From contig DATJOJ010000035.1 in assembly GCA_035507035.1 (NCBI GenBank), positions 124,001-188,000 of the forward strand: DNA of 64,000 nucleotides, written 5' to 3'. The notes under the pieces were generated by a model. That model did not search any database, was not told the DNA's origin, and saw nothing but the letters and a program-made list of their open reading frames with translations. This DNA comes from DATJOJ01 sp035507035. Lineage in GTDB: Bacteria; Acidobacteriota; Terriglobia; Terriglobales; Acidobacteriaceae. How positions within the stretch are numbered: position 1 is the first letter of the stretch; each line of letters begins with the position of its first letter. The position numbers and the translations under genes are program-made. This document shows, in pieces, positions 51,848 to 60,333 of this stretch.

Positions 51848-53431
51848 ATGTCTTCTGAAGTCAGCAACTTTGCCCCGTCAAACGGGAGCCATACACACCT
51901 CACGGATCCTTCCGTTGAGGTTTATGCAGTGTATGGAGCCGAGCCCGAGATCCAGGCTTACGCCATGGCGAAGTACTCCCGCTCCGCACTCTCCATGAAA
52001 GAGTCGCTCAGGGAGATCAGTCAGCAGAAGGCTGAAAAATTTCTCAACACTTTCTATTTCCAGTACGGACATCGCTCGATTGCGGATCTTGCTCACATTG
52101 CCCTCGCGATCGAACGGCTATCGATCCTGGCTGCCATTGCCGTGGCCGACGAGCAGCGCTGGGACGGCCAAGAGCGCTCGACACGTTATCAGGACTTCAA
52201 AAAAAGCGGTTACTTCACCCCGGATTTTGGGACCGACGCCGAGGCCCTCAGCCTTTACCACGAGACCGTCAGCAAACTTTTCACTGAGTATGAGTCGCTC
52301 TCAACCCGCATGGCATTGTATCTCGCGAGCATCGTTCCCAAGCCGGACGACATGAAGCAAGAGGCCTACGAGCGAACGCTGCGCGCCCGGGCGTTCGATA
52401 TTTCCCGCTACTTGCTGCCGCTTGCGACGAATACATCGCTGGGAGAGATTGTGAACGCGCGGACGTTGGAGAACCAGGTTTCTCATTTGCTCTCGCATCC
52501 GCACGCGGAAGTCCGCCATCTGGGAGAGTTGTTGAAAAAAGCCGCCACTTCGCCGGCGTACAACGTCAATGAAGCTGGACTACTCGAACTGGTGAGCGAA
52601 ATTCGCAAGCTTTCGCCGGAACTGGGTGATCGCGCCGAGGCGGAGTTGCTGCGGGAAGTTCGCGTCGCGCCAACTTTGGTGAAATACGCCGACCCGAATC
52701 GCTATGAAATCGAGACTCGCCGCGAGTTGCGGCAGATCGCGATCGAGTTGATGGGGGATGTTGCGATCGCTCCGTCGCCAACAGTCGATCTGCTGGATTC
52801 GGAACCGCTCGAAATTGAACTCGCCGCGACGCTCATTTACGAACACAGTTACTACCCATATCGCCAGATCCGGCTGGCGATCGAGGCCGCAGGAGAACGC
52901 ATTCGCCGCGAGATCATGGACGTGGGCCTGCGGCATCGCGGCAAGCATGACGAGATGTCGCGCACCTTCTCTGCCGGACAACAATTCCGCTTCGACATTC
53001 TGATGGACGTGGGCGGCTTTCGCGACATGCATCGTCACCGTCGCTGCGTGCAGATCGGGCAGGAATTCACTACCAGGCATGGCTACGACGTTCCTGAAGA
53101 GTTAGAAGCGGCAGGGGCGCGGGAGGGCTATGAAGCGCTGCTGCAAAAGACTGCCGAAGCGGTTGAGCAATTAGCCGGCCGCCCAGGAGCGGAAGCGAAA
53201 GAGAATGCGCAGTATGCCATCCCGCTGGCGTTTCGCAAGCGAACGTTGTTCAAGATGGATTTTGCTGAAGCGGTGTACATCGCGGAGCTACGAACCACTC
53301 CCGCAGGGCATGCTTCCTACCGCAATGTTGCTTATGGAATGTATGAGGCAACGGCTAAGAAATACCCGGCGCTGGCTAAGTATTTCCGCGTGACGGATGT
53401 GCGCGAGCCGGTGGACTTGCTGAAACGATAG
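51848..53431 (+). CDS. Double ThyX-domain protein (FAD-dependent thymidylate synthase-like)
   Basis: About 527 residues from ATG 51848 (TGAGG upstream; the longer frame to 51791 lacks support). It contains two ThyX-like halves. The first has FYFQYGHRSIADLAHIALAIE and QRWDGQERSTRYQDF, the second YPYRQIRLAI, GGFRDMHRHRRCVQIGQEF and AELRTTPAGHASYRN. The single-domain enzyme is about 220-250 residues with RHR-X7-S; here neither half has that motif intact. The family annotation holds, but thymidylate synthase activity is doubtful. Confidence 0.8.
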   Translation: MSSEVSNFAPSNGSHTHLTDPSVEVYAVYGAEPEIQAYAMAKYSRSALSMKESLREISQQKAEKFLNTFYFQYGHRSIADLAHIALAIERLSILAAIAVADEQRWDGQERSTRYQDFKKSGYFTPDFGTDAEALSLYHETVSKLFTEYESLSTRMALYLASIVPKPDDMKQEAYERTLRARAFDISRYLLPLATNTSLGEIVNARTLENQVSHLLSHPHAEVRHLGELLKKAATSPAYNVNEAGLLELVSEIRKLSPELGDRAEAELLREVRVAPTLVKYADPNRYEIETRRELRQIAIELMGDVAIAPSPTVDLLDSEPLEIELAATLIYEHSYYPYRQIRLAIEAAGERIRREIMDVGLRHRGKHDEMSRTFSAGQQFRFDILMDVGGFRDMHRHRRCVQIGQEFTTRHGYDVPEELEAAGAREGYEALLQKTAEAVEQLAGRPGAEAKENAQYAIPLAFRKRTLFKMDFAEAVYIAELRTTPAGHASYRNVAYGMYEATAKKYPALAKYFRVTDVREPVDLLKR

Positions 53432-53438
53432 CAATACC

Positions 53439-54485
53439 CTACGTGTACATCACCTTCTTATCGCCCTTAACAATCCGCCCGACGGTATAGAATTTCTCGC
53501 CCAGCTTATCGAGAACAGTTTCCGCTTTCTTGAATTTCTTGGAAGGAACCACCAGCAACATACCCAGGCCCATGTTGAACGTGCGAAGCATCTCATGCGG
53601 CGGGACGTTTCCCAGCTTTTGCAGATGCTCGAAAATCGGCAACACTGGCCAAGTCCCGACTTCAATCAGCGCGGCTACGCCACGTGGCAGCACGCGTGGC
53701 AGATTTTCGGTTATACCTCCGCCCGTGATGTGCGCCATGGCTGATATGCACTCGGCCGTCAGCAGCTTCTTGATCACCGGCCAATAGCTGCGATGAGTTT
53801 GCATCAATTCGTTGCCGGCCTTGCCTTTGATCTCGTTTACGTAGGTGTCGGGTGTATAGCCGGCGACTTCAAAAAACAATTTTCGGGCCAACGAATATCC
53901 GTTGGTGTGCAGCCCGGTCGAAGGCAAGCCGAGAATCACGTCGCCAGGCTCGACCGTCTTCCCGGTAATGATTTTTTCCCGCTCCACCACGCCGACGATG
54001 AAGCCGGCAAGATCGTATTCGCCTTCAGGATAAAATCCCGGCATCTCTGCGGTTTCACCGCCGATCAGCGCACAGCCGTTGTGCTTGCAGGCCTCGGCCA
54101 AGCCCTCCACGATTTTTTCCGCGACTTCGGGTTCCAGCTTCCCAGTCGCCAGATAATCCATGAAGAACATCGGCGCCGCCCCCTGCACTGCAATGTCGTT
54201 CACGCAGTGATTCACCAGGTCCGCGCCGATGGTGTGGTGCAATTTCATCTCGAAGGCCAGTTTGAGCTTGGTGCCCACGCCGTCGACGCTCGAAACCAGG
54301 ACCGGATCGACGTACTTCTCCTTGTCGACTGCGAACATCGCGCCGAAGCCGCCGATCTCGCTCAACACTCCGCGAGTAAAAGTCTTGTGCGCGAGGTAGC
54401 GGATGCGCTTCTTAGCGCGGTTGGCGCGGTCAATGTCTACCCCCGCGTCGGCGTAGGTGATGGTCTCGGGGATAGTCTCAGCCAC
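53439..54485 (-). CDS. purM: Phosphoribosylformylglycinamidine cyclo-ligase
   Basis: AIR synthetase of purine biosynthesis. 348 residues, normal length. Family markers are FGAMFAVDKEKYVDPVLVSSVDGVGTK (ATP/Mg region), HCVNDIAVQGAAPMFFMDY, ALIGGETAEMPGFY and HITGGGITENLPRVLP. GTG 54485 follows GGAG at a 7-base spacing. It is convergent with the ThyX gene, whose stop is 7 bases away. A broken lepB lies upstream on the same strand. Confidence 0.96.
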   Translation of the reverse strand: MAETIPETITYADAGVDIDRANRAKKRIRYLAHKTFTRGVLSEIGGFGAMFAVDKEKYVDPVLVSSVDGVGTKLKLAFEMKLHHTIGADLVNHCVNDIAVQGAAPMFFMDYLATGKLEPEVAEKIVEGLAEACKHNGCALIGGETAEMPGFYPEGEYDLAGFIVGVVEREKIITGKTVEPGDVILGLPSTGLHTNGYSLARKLFFEVAGYTPDTYVNEIKGKAGNELMQTHRSYWPVIKKLLTAECISAMAHITGGGITENLPRVLPRGVAALIEVGTWPVLPIFEHLQKLGNVPPHEMLRTFNMGLGMLLVVPSKKFKKAETVLDKLGEKFYTVGRIVKGDKKVMYT

Positions 54486-54616
54486 GGATCACTCCGTCTT
54501 TCTGGATTGCAGGGAAATGTTCGGGCAAATGCGTTTATGGGAGAAAAATTATCTTGCGAAAGCGCTCATTCTAACATGTTTAAGGTGGGCGCCGTTGGAT
54601 GCACGGCGAATCGCCG

Positions 54617-54886
54617 TCAAGTCATCGTCAAATCGTAGTAGGCGAGGATCCTTCGTCCCCTTACCGCACAACATGCAGCGTTCGCGTTCACGAAGACATG
54701 GTCGCCGATAAGCAGTGTGTTTTCCATTGAGCTGGAAGGGATGGCAAACGCCTGCACGACAAAGGTGACGAAGAAGAGAAGCGCAACGAAAGTTCCCGCC
54801 ATCGAAGCGAGAAAGTCCACAGTGGTCTCTTTCGGTTTGGGTCCGATACTCGGTGCTTTCCCGCTTTGCTTGATCATGGTTCCCAT
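54617..54886 (-). pseudogene. lepB: Truncated signal peptidase I gene
   Basis: From ATG 54886 (GAGG upstream) about 89 codons encode a Ser/Pro/Lys N-terminus, one membrane helix (FVALLFFVTFVVQAFAI) and the signal peptidase I motif IPSSSMENTLLIGDHVFV with the catalytic Ser. The sequence then changes to NANAACCAVRGRRILAYYD and stops. The rest of LepB, about 150 residues including the catalytic Lys, is missing. It is presumably inactive; an intact copy must exist elsewhere. The end lies about 130 bases upstream of purM. Confidence 0.75.
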
Positions 54887-55044
54887 CGTCGACCTCGTTC
54901 CTCCACAGCATAACCGATTGGAAGCGAATCGCCGGCTTCCGGTAGCCAAAAGGGACCTTCCTAGCGAGGACAGTTCGTATAATCAATTCGCTTTTACGCT
55001 ATTGCATCCGCGAGCATCAAAGGTGCTTTTCAGCCAAGGTTTGA

Positions 55045-56730
55045 ATGGACCATTTAACCCAGCACGACGTGATGGTAGTGTTTCTGGCGCTGGCGGTGCT
55101 TTTGGCTGGCGCAAAGTTCGCCGGGGAACTGGTAAAGAAGTTCAATCAGCCCGCCGTGCTCGGGGAGATTCTTGCCGGCATCGTGCTGGGCCCCACTGTG
55201 CTCGGCTATTTTCGCCCTAACGTCTACGCGCTGCTCTTTCCTCATAGCGGCCCGGTCGCTCTGGTGCTGGATGGTGTCGCCGCCATCAGTGTGGTTTTCT
55301 TTCTGCTTACGGCAGGGATTGAGATCGATTTAGCCAGCATTTTTCGCCAAGGCAAAAGTGCTCTGCTGGTGAGTTCGTTCGGTATTGTTATTCCTTTTGC
55401 CGTCGGATTGCTTTCGGCCTGGACATTTCCCAGGTGGATGGGCGCCGACGAAGGAACAAACCGGATGGTGTTTGCGCTCTTCATCGGTACGGCTCTGTCA
55501 ATTTCCGCGTTGCCAGTAGTGGCGCGTGTACTGATGGACCTGGGGTTGCTGCGGACGGAGATGGGCACGGTAATCATGTCGTCGGCGATGTTCGACGACC
55601 TGGTGGGATGGATCCTGTTTGGGCTGGTGCTGGGAATGATGAAACCAGCCGACGCGGGCCACGGTATCCGCCACACCATTCTGCTGGTGTTGGGTTTTGC
55701 CCTGGTGATGTTGACGCTTGGGCGGTGGTTGATTCACAAAATTTTACCCTTTATCCAGGCGCATACGTCATGGCCGGGCGGGGTGCTGGGCTTCATATTC
55801 TCTTTGACGCTTGCGTCGGCGGCTTTCGCTGAGTATGCCGGCATCCACGCGGTTTTTGGTGCATTCATTACCGGTGCGGCGGTTGGGGAATCGACGCACC
55901 TCCGGAAACGAACCTCGGAACACATCAAGGAGATTGTCACCAACGTTTTCGCGCCATTGTTCTTTGCCAATATCGGGCTGCATACAAACTTCGTGACCAA
56001 CTTTCACTTCGGGATTACGGCCGTGATCCTGTGTGTAGCCTGCCTGGGAAAGGTGCTGGGAGCCGGTTGGGGGGCGCGACTGGGCGGCATGGATAACCGC
56101 ACGGCTATCGGAGTTGGCCTGGCGATGAACGCGCGGGGCGCAATGGAGATGATTCTCGGCATTTTGGCTTTGCAGGCGGGGCTGATTCATGAACCGATGT
56201 TTGTCGCCCTGGTGGTGATGGCACTCGTCACTTCGCTGATCTCAGGGCCGAGCATCCGGATGGTTGTGAAAGGAAGAAAATCGTTCAGCCTGAGGGAAGT
56301 GGTCTCCAGCGAATTGTTTCTAGCCAGTCTCACCAGCGACACCAAGAATGGGGTGTTGAAAGAAATGTGCGACGTTGCCGCGCCGCTCGTGGGAAATGCG
56401 CCGGAGCGTTGTTTCCGGATTGTCAGTGAACGGGAGCGAGACAGCAATAGCGGCTGGCGCTTTGGAGTTGCGGTACCTTCTGCGCGAATCAACGGATTGC
56501 TGAAACCGCTGGTGGTGATCGGCAAAACAGAAAAGGGAATCGATTTCGGCGCCCGCGATGGCCGTCCAGCAAAACTCATCGTGCTGATTCTCACACCCGA
56601 CAATCAATCGCAACATGCCCTGCTGGCCGATGCGGGACAGTTATTCAGCCAGAAGGATGTAGTGGAGCGTACACTGGCCGCGAACAGTTTTGTAGAGCTG
56701 GCGGCAGCCCTGAATGCCCCGGTGAAGTGA
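55045..56730 (+). CDS. Cation:proton antiporter, CPA2 (KefB/NapA-like)
   Basis: 561 residues. About 12-13 membrane segments fill the first 400 residues. KFNQPAVLGEILAGIVLGP is the hallmark opening of CPA2 carriers, and LDGVAAISVVFFLLTAGIEIDL contains the helix whose Asp/Glu is involved in ion translocation. A soluble C-terminal region of about 140 residues (PERCFRIVSERERD, FGARDGRPAKLIVLILTPDNQ) resembles a universal-stress- or PTS-EIIA-like domain that may regulate transport. Substrate (Na+, K+ or glutathione-gated K+) is not determined. Confidence 0.9.
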   Translation: MDHLTQHDVMVVFLALAVLLAGAKFAGELVKKFNQPAVLGEILAGIVLGPTVLGYFRPNVYALLFPHSGPVALVLDGVAAISVVFFLLTAGIEIDLASIFRQGKSALLVSSFGIVIPFAVGLLSAWTFPRWMGADEGTNRMVFALFIGTALSISALPVVARVLMDLGLLRTEMGTVIMSSAMFDDLVGWILFGLVLGMMKPADAGHGIRHTILLVLGFALVMLTLGRWLIHKILPFIQAHTSWPGGVLGFIFSLTLASAAFAEYAGIHAVFGAFITGAAVGESTHLRKRTSEHIKEIVTNVFAPLFFANIGLHTNFVTNFHFGITAVILCVACLGKVLGAGWGARLGGMDNRTAIGVGLAMNARGAMEMILGILALQAGLIHEPMFVALVVMALVTSLISGPSIRMVVKGRKSFSLREVVSSELFLASLTSDTKNGVLKEMCDVAAPLVGNAPERCFRIVSERERDSNSGWRFGVAVPSARINGLLKPLVVIGKTEKGIDFGARDGRPAKLIVLILTPDNQSQHALLADAGQLFSQKDVVERTLAANSFVELAAALNAPVK

Positions 56731-56801
56731 GATACCACGCTCACGAGCTAAGCAAAAATCCTTCGCCTGGATAGTCCCCTTTGATTCCGCTCAGGGGTGC
56801 T

Positions 56802-57077
56802 TTATGCCGCGCGCCCCAACCCACCGGCCATGTTGAGAAACACCAGTGGAACCCGAACCCGCCTCAGCCGGCCCGACCTCTTTTCTATTGCATCGACGAA
56901 TACCAGACCCTCCCCCATAATGATGGGACCGCTCTGTAGTTCAAATTGTTCTCCGTATAATTTCAACTGGTTCTCCTTAGCGAGACCCAGCCGCTCCAAC
57001 CGTTCTCGAAGGTTGCCGTTATCTTGTAACATTGCATTCACCACAAAGACATTGTCTCCCGTTTTGGGAAGGCCCAT
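56802..57077 (-). CDS. Small hypothetical protein (91 aa)
   Basis: ATG 57077 follows GGAG. A soluble, basic 91-residue protein (MGLPKTGDNVFVVNAMLQDNG, LRERLERLGLAKENQLKLYGEQFELQ, RVRVPLVFLNMAGGLGRAA). No family recognised. It is convergent with the antiporter gene and divergent from the MbfA-like gene. Coding potential seems fair, but function cannot be inferred. Confidence 0.5.
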   Translation of the reverse strand: MGLPKTGDNVFVVNAMLQDNGNLRERLERLGLAKENQLKLYGEQFELQSGPIIMGEGLVFVDAIEKRSGRLRRVRVPLVFLNMAGGLGRAA

Positions 57078-57263
57078 CAAGCTCCACGATCACAGCCCTA
57101 AGTGATCTTTCTAAAGGACTTCGGCGTGGTGATATAACACCCATTCCCACAACGGGTTACGTATTCGATGCAGTGCCAGAGAGAAGCGATGCGTCGAGCT
57201 TTTGCGTGCGGGAGAGCTTAGAGGTGCGGCTCCCTTTATCTCTTCGCTGCTACACTACCTCGC

Positions 57264-58220
57264 ATGAAGAGATTTGAAGACCTTTCCGAGCGCCAAATTC
57301 TCGCGCTGGCCATCTCTCTTGAAGAAGAAGACGAGCGCGTTTATGCCGACTTTGCTGAAGCGCTTAAGCAGGATTTCCCCGCTTCCGCTGGGGTCTTCGA
57401 TGGCATGCGCGCGGAAGAATCTGGTCATCGGCGCCGTCTCATCGAGCTTTTCCGGCAGAAATTTGGCGAGCACATCCCGCTGATTCGCCGTCAGGACGTG
57501 CGCGGATTCGTAGAACGCAAACCAGTGTGGCTTATCCGCCCGCTCGGCCTTGATACGGTCCGCAAAACCTCGAGCGCCATGGAGGTCGAGACTCGGCGTT
57601 TCTACGAAAAAGCCGCCGGGCGCACTCATGATGCCAGCATTCGCCAACTTCTCGACGATCTGGCACAGGAAGAGCGCGCCCACGAGGATCGCGCGCAGGA
57701 ATTGCGGGAAGAGGAACTAAAACCCGGTGTCAAGGCTGATGAAGAGCAAGCCCGTCGACGCCTTTTCGTGCTCCAGATCGTCCAGCCGGGCCTTGCGGGC
57801 CTCATGGACGGGTCCGTTTCTACTCTTGCGCCGGTTTTCGCCGCCGCCTTCGCCACGCGCAACAGCTGGGACGCGTTTCTGGTAGGACTGGCAGCATCAG
57901 TCGGCGCCGGAATCAGCATGGGCTTCGCCGAAGCGCTCTCCGACGATGGCAGCCTGACCGGCCGCGGTCATCCCTGGGTGAGAGGTGTGATTTGCGGCGC
58001 GATGACAGCGTTAGGCGGGATTGGTCACACGCTGCCGTTCCTGATTCCCAACTTCAATTTCGCATTTTTGATTGCCGTCGCAGTTGTGATCGTCGAACTG
58101 GCCGTGATCACCTGGATCCGGCATCGCTATATGGACACGCCTATGCTCTCAGCCGCGATGCAGGTGGCTTTGGGCGGCGTGCTCGTATTTGTCACCGGAG
58201 TGTTGATTGGAAGTTCTTAG
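57264..58220 (+). CDS. Erythrin/VIT fusion, MbfA-like iron exporter
   Basis: 318 residues: an N-terminal ferritin/erythrin-like domain (about 1-160) and a C-terminal VIT1/CCC1 membrane domain. The di-iron ligands are suggested by LEEEDERVYADF, AEESGHRRRLIELF, METRRFYEKAAGRT and DLAQEERAHEDRA, all Glu/His-rich helices. The VIT part has PGLAGLMDGSVSTLAPVFAAA and GISMGFAEALSDDGSLTGRG, then three helices. MbfA in rhizobia exports iron and protects from H2O2. The ATG at 57264 has no strong ribosome-binding site. Confidence 0.85.
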   Translation: MKRFEDLSERQILALAISLEEEDERVYADFAEALKQDFPASAGVFDGMRAEESGHRRRLIELFRQKFGEHIPLIRRQDVRGFVERKPVWLIRPLGLDTVRKTSSAMEVETRRFYEKAAGRTHDASIRQLLDDLAQEERAHEDRAQELREEELKPGVKADEEQARRRLFVLQIVQPGLAGLMDGSVSTLAPVFAAAFATRNSWDAFLVGLAASVGAGISMGFAEALSDDGSLTGRGHPWVRGVICGAMTALGGIGHTLPFLIPNFNFAFLIAVAVVIVELAVITWIRHRYMDTPMLSAAMQVALGGVLVFVTGVLIGSS

Positions 58221-58287
58221 AATCGGCCAGGGATTACACGGGCCATTCGATCCCCGTTGATTCTGCGTAAATCCGTGGCGAAAGGTT

Positions 58288-58791
58288 CTATGCTGCTCCT
58301 GCAGTCCGTACCTGCTCTTCGTATTCCGCATCTGATCCCGCCGGCAGCAGAACCCACAAGCTATAAATTCCCAATGCCGTTCCAAAGGGAATATTGAACA
58401 GTGCCAGAAATGCCAGGATGATCGTCAGCATGCGCGCCCACGGCAATCGTTGCAGCAAGCCCCATCCCGCTACAAATCCGACCGCCGATTTTGCCAAAAT
58501 CAATATGCCGAGTGTGCCGGCTAGCACACGCAGCAAGCCACTGGGCACATTCGATGGCGCTCCAAAATCGTGAAGACGACCCAACAATGTATTGGCTACG
58601 ATCAGCAGTCCGCCGCCACCCACCGCGTTGAGCGCGGACAGTGCCAGCCAAAGAATTCCGAGCAGACGAATGTGCTCCGCCACGCGGCTGCGTCGCGGAT
58701 CGGCCATGGCCCCGGCCGCAAATTCTTTTCCGCAGCGACTGCAGAACCGCTGACCTGCTTGCGCCGGCGCACCACATTTGTCGCAGAACAT
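58288..58791 (-). CDS. Zinc-ribbon membrane protein
   Basis: 167 residues from ATG 58791. The N-terminus is a zinc ribbon (MFCDKCGAPAQAGQRFCSRCGKEF, a CxxC-X11-CxxC pair of the zinc-ribbon-2 type), then a spacer and about four membrane helices (RLLGILWLALSALNAVGGGG, LRVLAGTLGILILAKSAVGF, ARMLTIILAFLALFNIPFG, TALGIYSLWVLL). The C-terminus is acidic. It is convergent with the MbfA-like gene (67-base gap). Unknown function; a common organisation in Acidobacteriota and Bacteroidota. Confidence 0.8.
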   Translation of the reverse strand: MFCDKCGAPAQAGQRFCSRCGKEFAAGAMADPRRSRVAEHIRLLGILWLALSALNAVGGGGLLIVANTLLGRLHDFGAPSNVPSGLLRVLAGTLGILILAKSAVGFVAGWGLLQRLPWARMLTIILAFLALFNIPFGTALGIYSLWVLLPAGSDAEYEEQVRTAGAA

Positions 58792-58863
58792 GATCCACCT
58801 CGCCTTTTAACTTTTACGGATGATAGTGGGGAAAGGTTCCCGCTTGCAGTGAGCAAGCAAACG

Positions 58864-58895
58864 AAAAGGCCACCCGGCAACTCGAGCGGCCTTTT
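58864..58895. terminator. Bidirectional stem-loop
   Basis: AAAAGGCC (58864-58871) pairs with GGCCTTTT (58888-58895), with a TTTTCTTC run on the plus strand and TTTTCG on the minus strand. On the minus strand it lies about 190 bases after the 59086-60255 gene and so may end its transcript. The nearby direct repeat TTTAGGAAATA (around 58990 and 59020) has no assigned role. Confidence 0.5.
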
Positions 58896-59085
58896 CTTCA
58901 AGGGAGAATAGTTCCAACGGAGGTGTTTCAGACCGTCAAAACTTTCTGGCGAAATCTTATGAGCCGAAAAAGCGGGGTGTCAAGCAATTTTTAGGAAATA
59001 AGTCTCTTTGTTTTCAACTATTTAGGAAATAGGTTAACAGGGCCCTCGGCAACGTCATTCTGAGACATTTCCCTTTGGAAATCCA

Positions 59086-60255
59086 TTAAATCGCTTTAAT
59101 TGATGAGCTTACGTTGCTTTCAGAGGCCGCGGAGCGCTCCTCGGTGAGATGTAGTGAGATGAATTCCGCATCCTGCGCGCGGTTGAAAACCCGATCCGGG
59201 AGAAACCGCTTGGCGATCACTCGGAACCCTCCAAACGCTACTCCGGCGACCAGAGCAAACCCGATGATGATGAAACACAGGATGATTACGTTGACCAGCA
59301 AATTCGCGAGATTATCTCTTTTCGTGAAGAAGGTGTTCTCGTTCCAGGTCACGTTCGCGTCGTAGTTCACCGACGCCAGAAGCGCTTTCCCTTCACTTTC
59401 TGAGAGCGGTCCGCCGGCGATCACCACGATCGGTCCGGTGCGCTTCACATATATATGTCCAGAGTTGGCCAGCAGAGCGCTATCCGGCGACTGTGAGTTG
59501 GGCGCGAGTGCGGCTTCGATTCGCCGCAGATGATCGCCGGCAATCTGCGGCGTGGGATAGGAGACCAGCATCAAAGTCGCTTCGCCGCCAGAGGAGTTGT
59601 AATTTCCAATCACAACTTCTGCGCCGCGATCAAAATCCACGAATTGCACCGGCAGCAATGAATCCAGTTTCTCCAGCGTCTTCGATCCCAGCACGTATTT
59701 TGCGGAATTCTTCACATACGACTGCGTGGGCAAGTACGCCGGCAGCCCCGGCAGGCTCTGTGTGTTTCCAGGTGTCAGTGGAAGGTCGTCGGACAATTCG
59801 CGCAGTTCCGCGGCCGACATGGCTGACAAGCGCTGAAATACAGCATCGACCAAGATGTTGCCGCGGTAGAAAAGCACGCGCTCATTCAGCGAGGCCGCTT
59901 GATCGCCGATTTTTTCCACCCGCATCGGAACGGTTTTGTAGAAAGTAAACGCCCCATAAGCGCCGCTAGTGTCGGCGAACCGCGCGGCTTTCAGCGTGAG
60001 TTTGCGGCCGTCGTCGTAGGTGTACGTCGCGGATTCGAAATCAGTGAAGCCGTATTCCTTCAACACCGCAGCGTTGACCGGATCAGCCACGGCAGGATCT
60101 ACGCTGGTTTTCGGCGAGCCCGAAAGCTGCCATCCGCCAAATTCCTTCGGAAGAATCTGCGCAGGGCGGGATGTCTTGTCTGCCGCTTGTACCAGGCTGC
60201 TCAGAAGCAGGCCGAAGGTTGAGAAAACAACGAAAATATACCGGGAAAGCTTCAT
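59086..60255 (-). CDS. DUF6599-type exported membrane-anchored protein
   Basis: 389 residues with a signal peptide (FVVFSTFGLLLSSLVQAA). The mature part begins PAQILPKEFGGWQLSGSPK and continues with YGFTDFESATYTYDDGRKLTLKAARF and LFYRGNILVDAVF, the opening features of DUF6599 proteins. One membrane helix near the C-terminus (LLVNVIILCFIIIGFALVAG) gives a periplasmic domain with a short Ser/Glu-rich tail. It is 79 bases downstream of the amidase gene on the same strand; envelope-related function is likely but not shown. Confidence 0.75.
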   Translation of the reverse strand: MKLSRYIFVVFSTFGLLLSSLVQAADKTSRPAQILPKEFGGWQLSGSPKTSVDPAVADPVNAAVLKEYGFTDFESATYTYDDGRKLTLKAARFADTSGAYGAFTFYKTVPMRVEKIGDQAASLNERVLFYRGNILVDAVFQRLSAMSAAELRELSDDLPLTPGNTQSLPGLPAYLPTQSYVKNSAKYVLGSKTLEKLDSLLPVQFVDFDRGAEVVIGNYNSSGGEATLMLVSYPTPQIAGDHLRRIEAALAPNSQSPDSALLANSGHIYVKRTGPIVVIAGGPLSESEGKALLASVNYDANVTWNENTFFTKRDNLANLLVNVIILCFIIIGFALVAGVAFGGFRVIAKRFLPDRVFNRAQDAEFISLHLTEERSAASESNVSSSIKAI

Positions 60256-60333
60256 GGAATTCGCAGGGGCAGACGAGCCATCCCTCTCTTTTAGACTACC
60301 GGGGATGGCAGAAAGTTTCCAGCGATGGCGGAG

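Noticed and set aside
54549..54986. 145-codon frame overlapping the lepB remnant
   Set aside because: It is in another frame of a sequence with clear signal peptidase motifs and has Arg/Cys-rich shadow composition.
58985..59035. Direct repeat TTTAGGAAATA
   Set aside because: Two short AT-rich copies without terminal inverted repeats or neighbouring transposase; likely chance.
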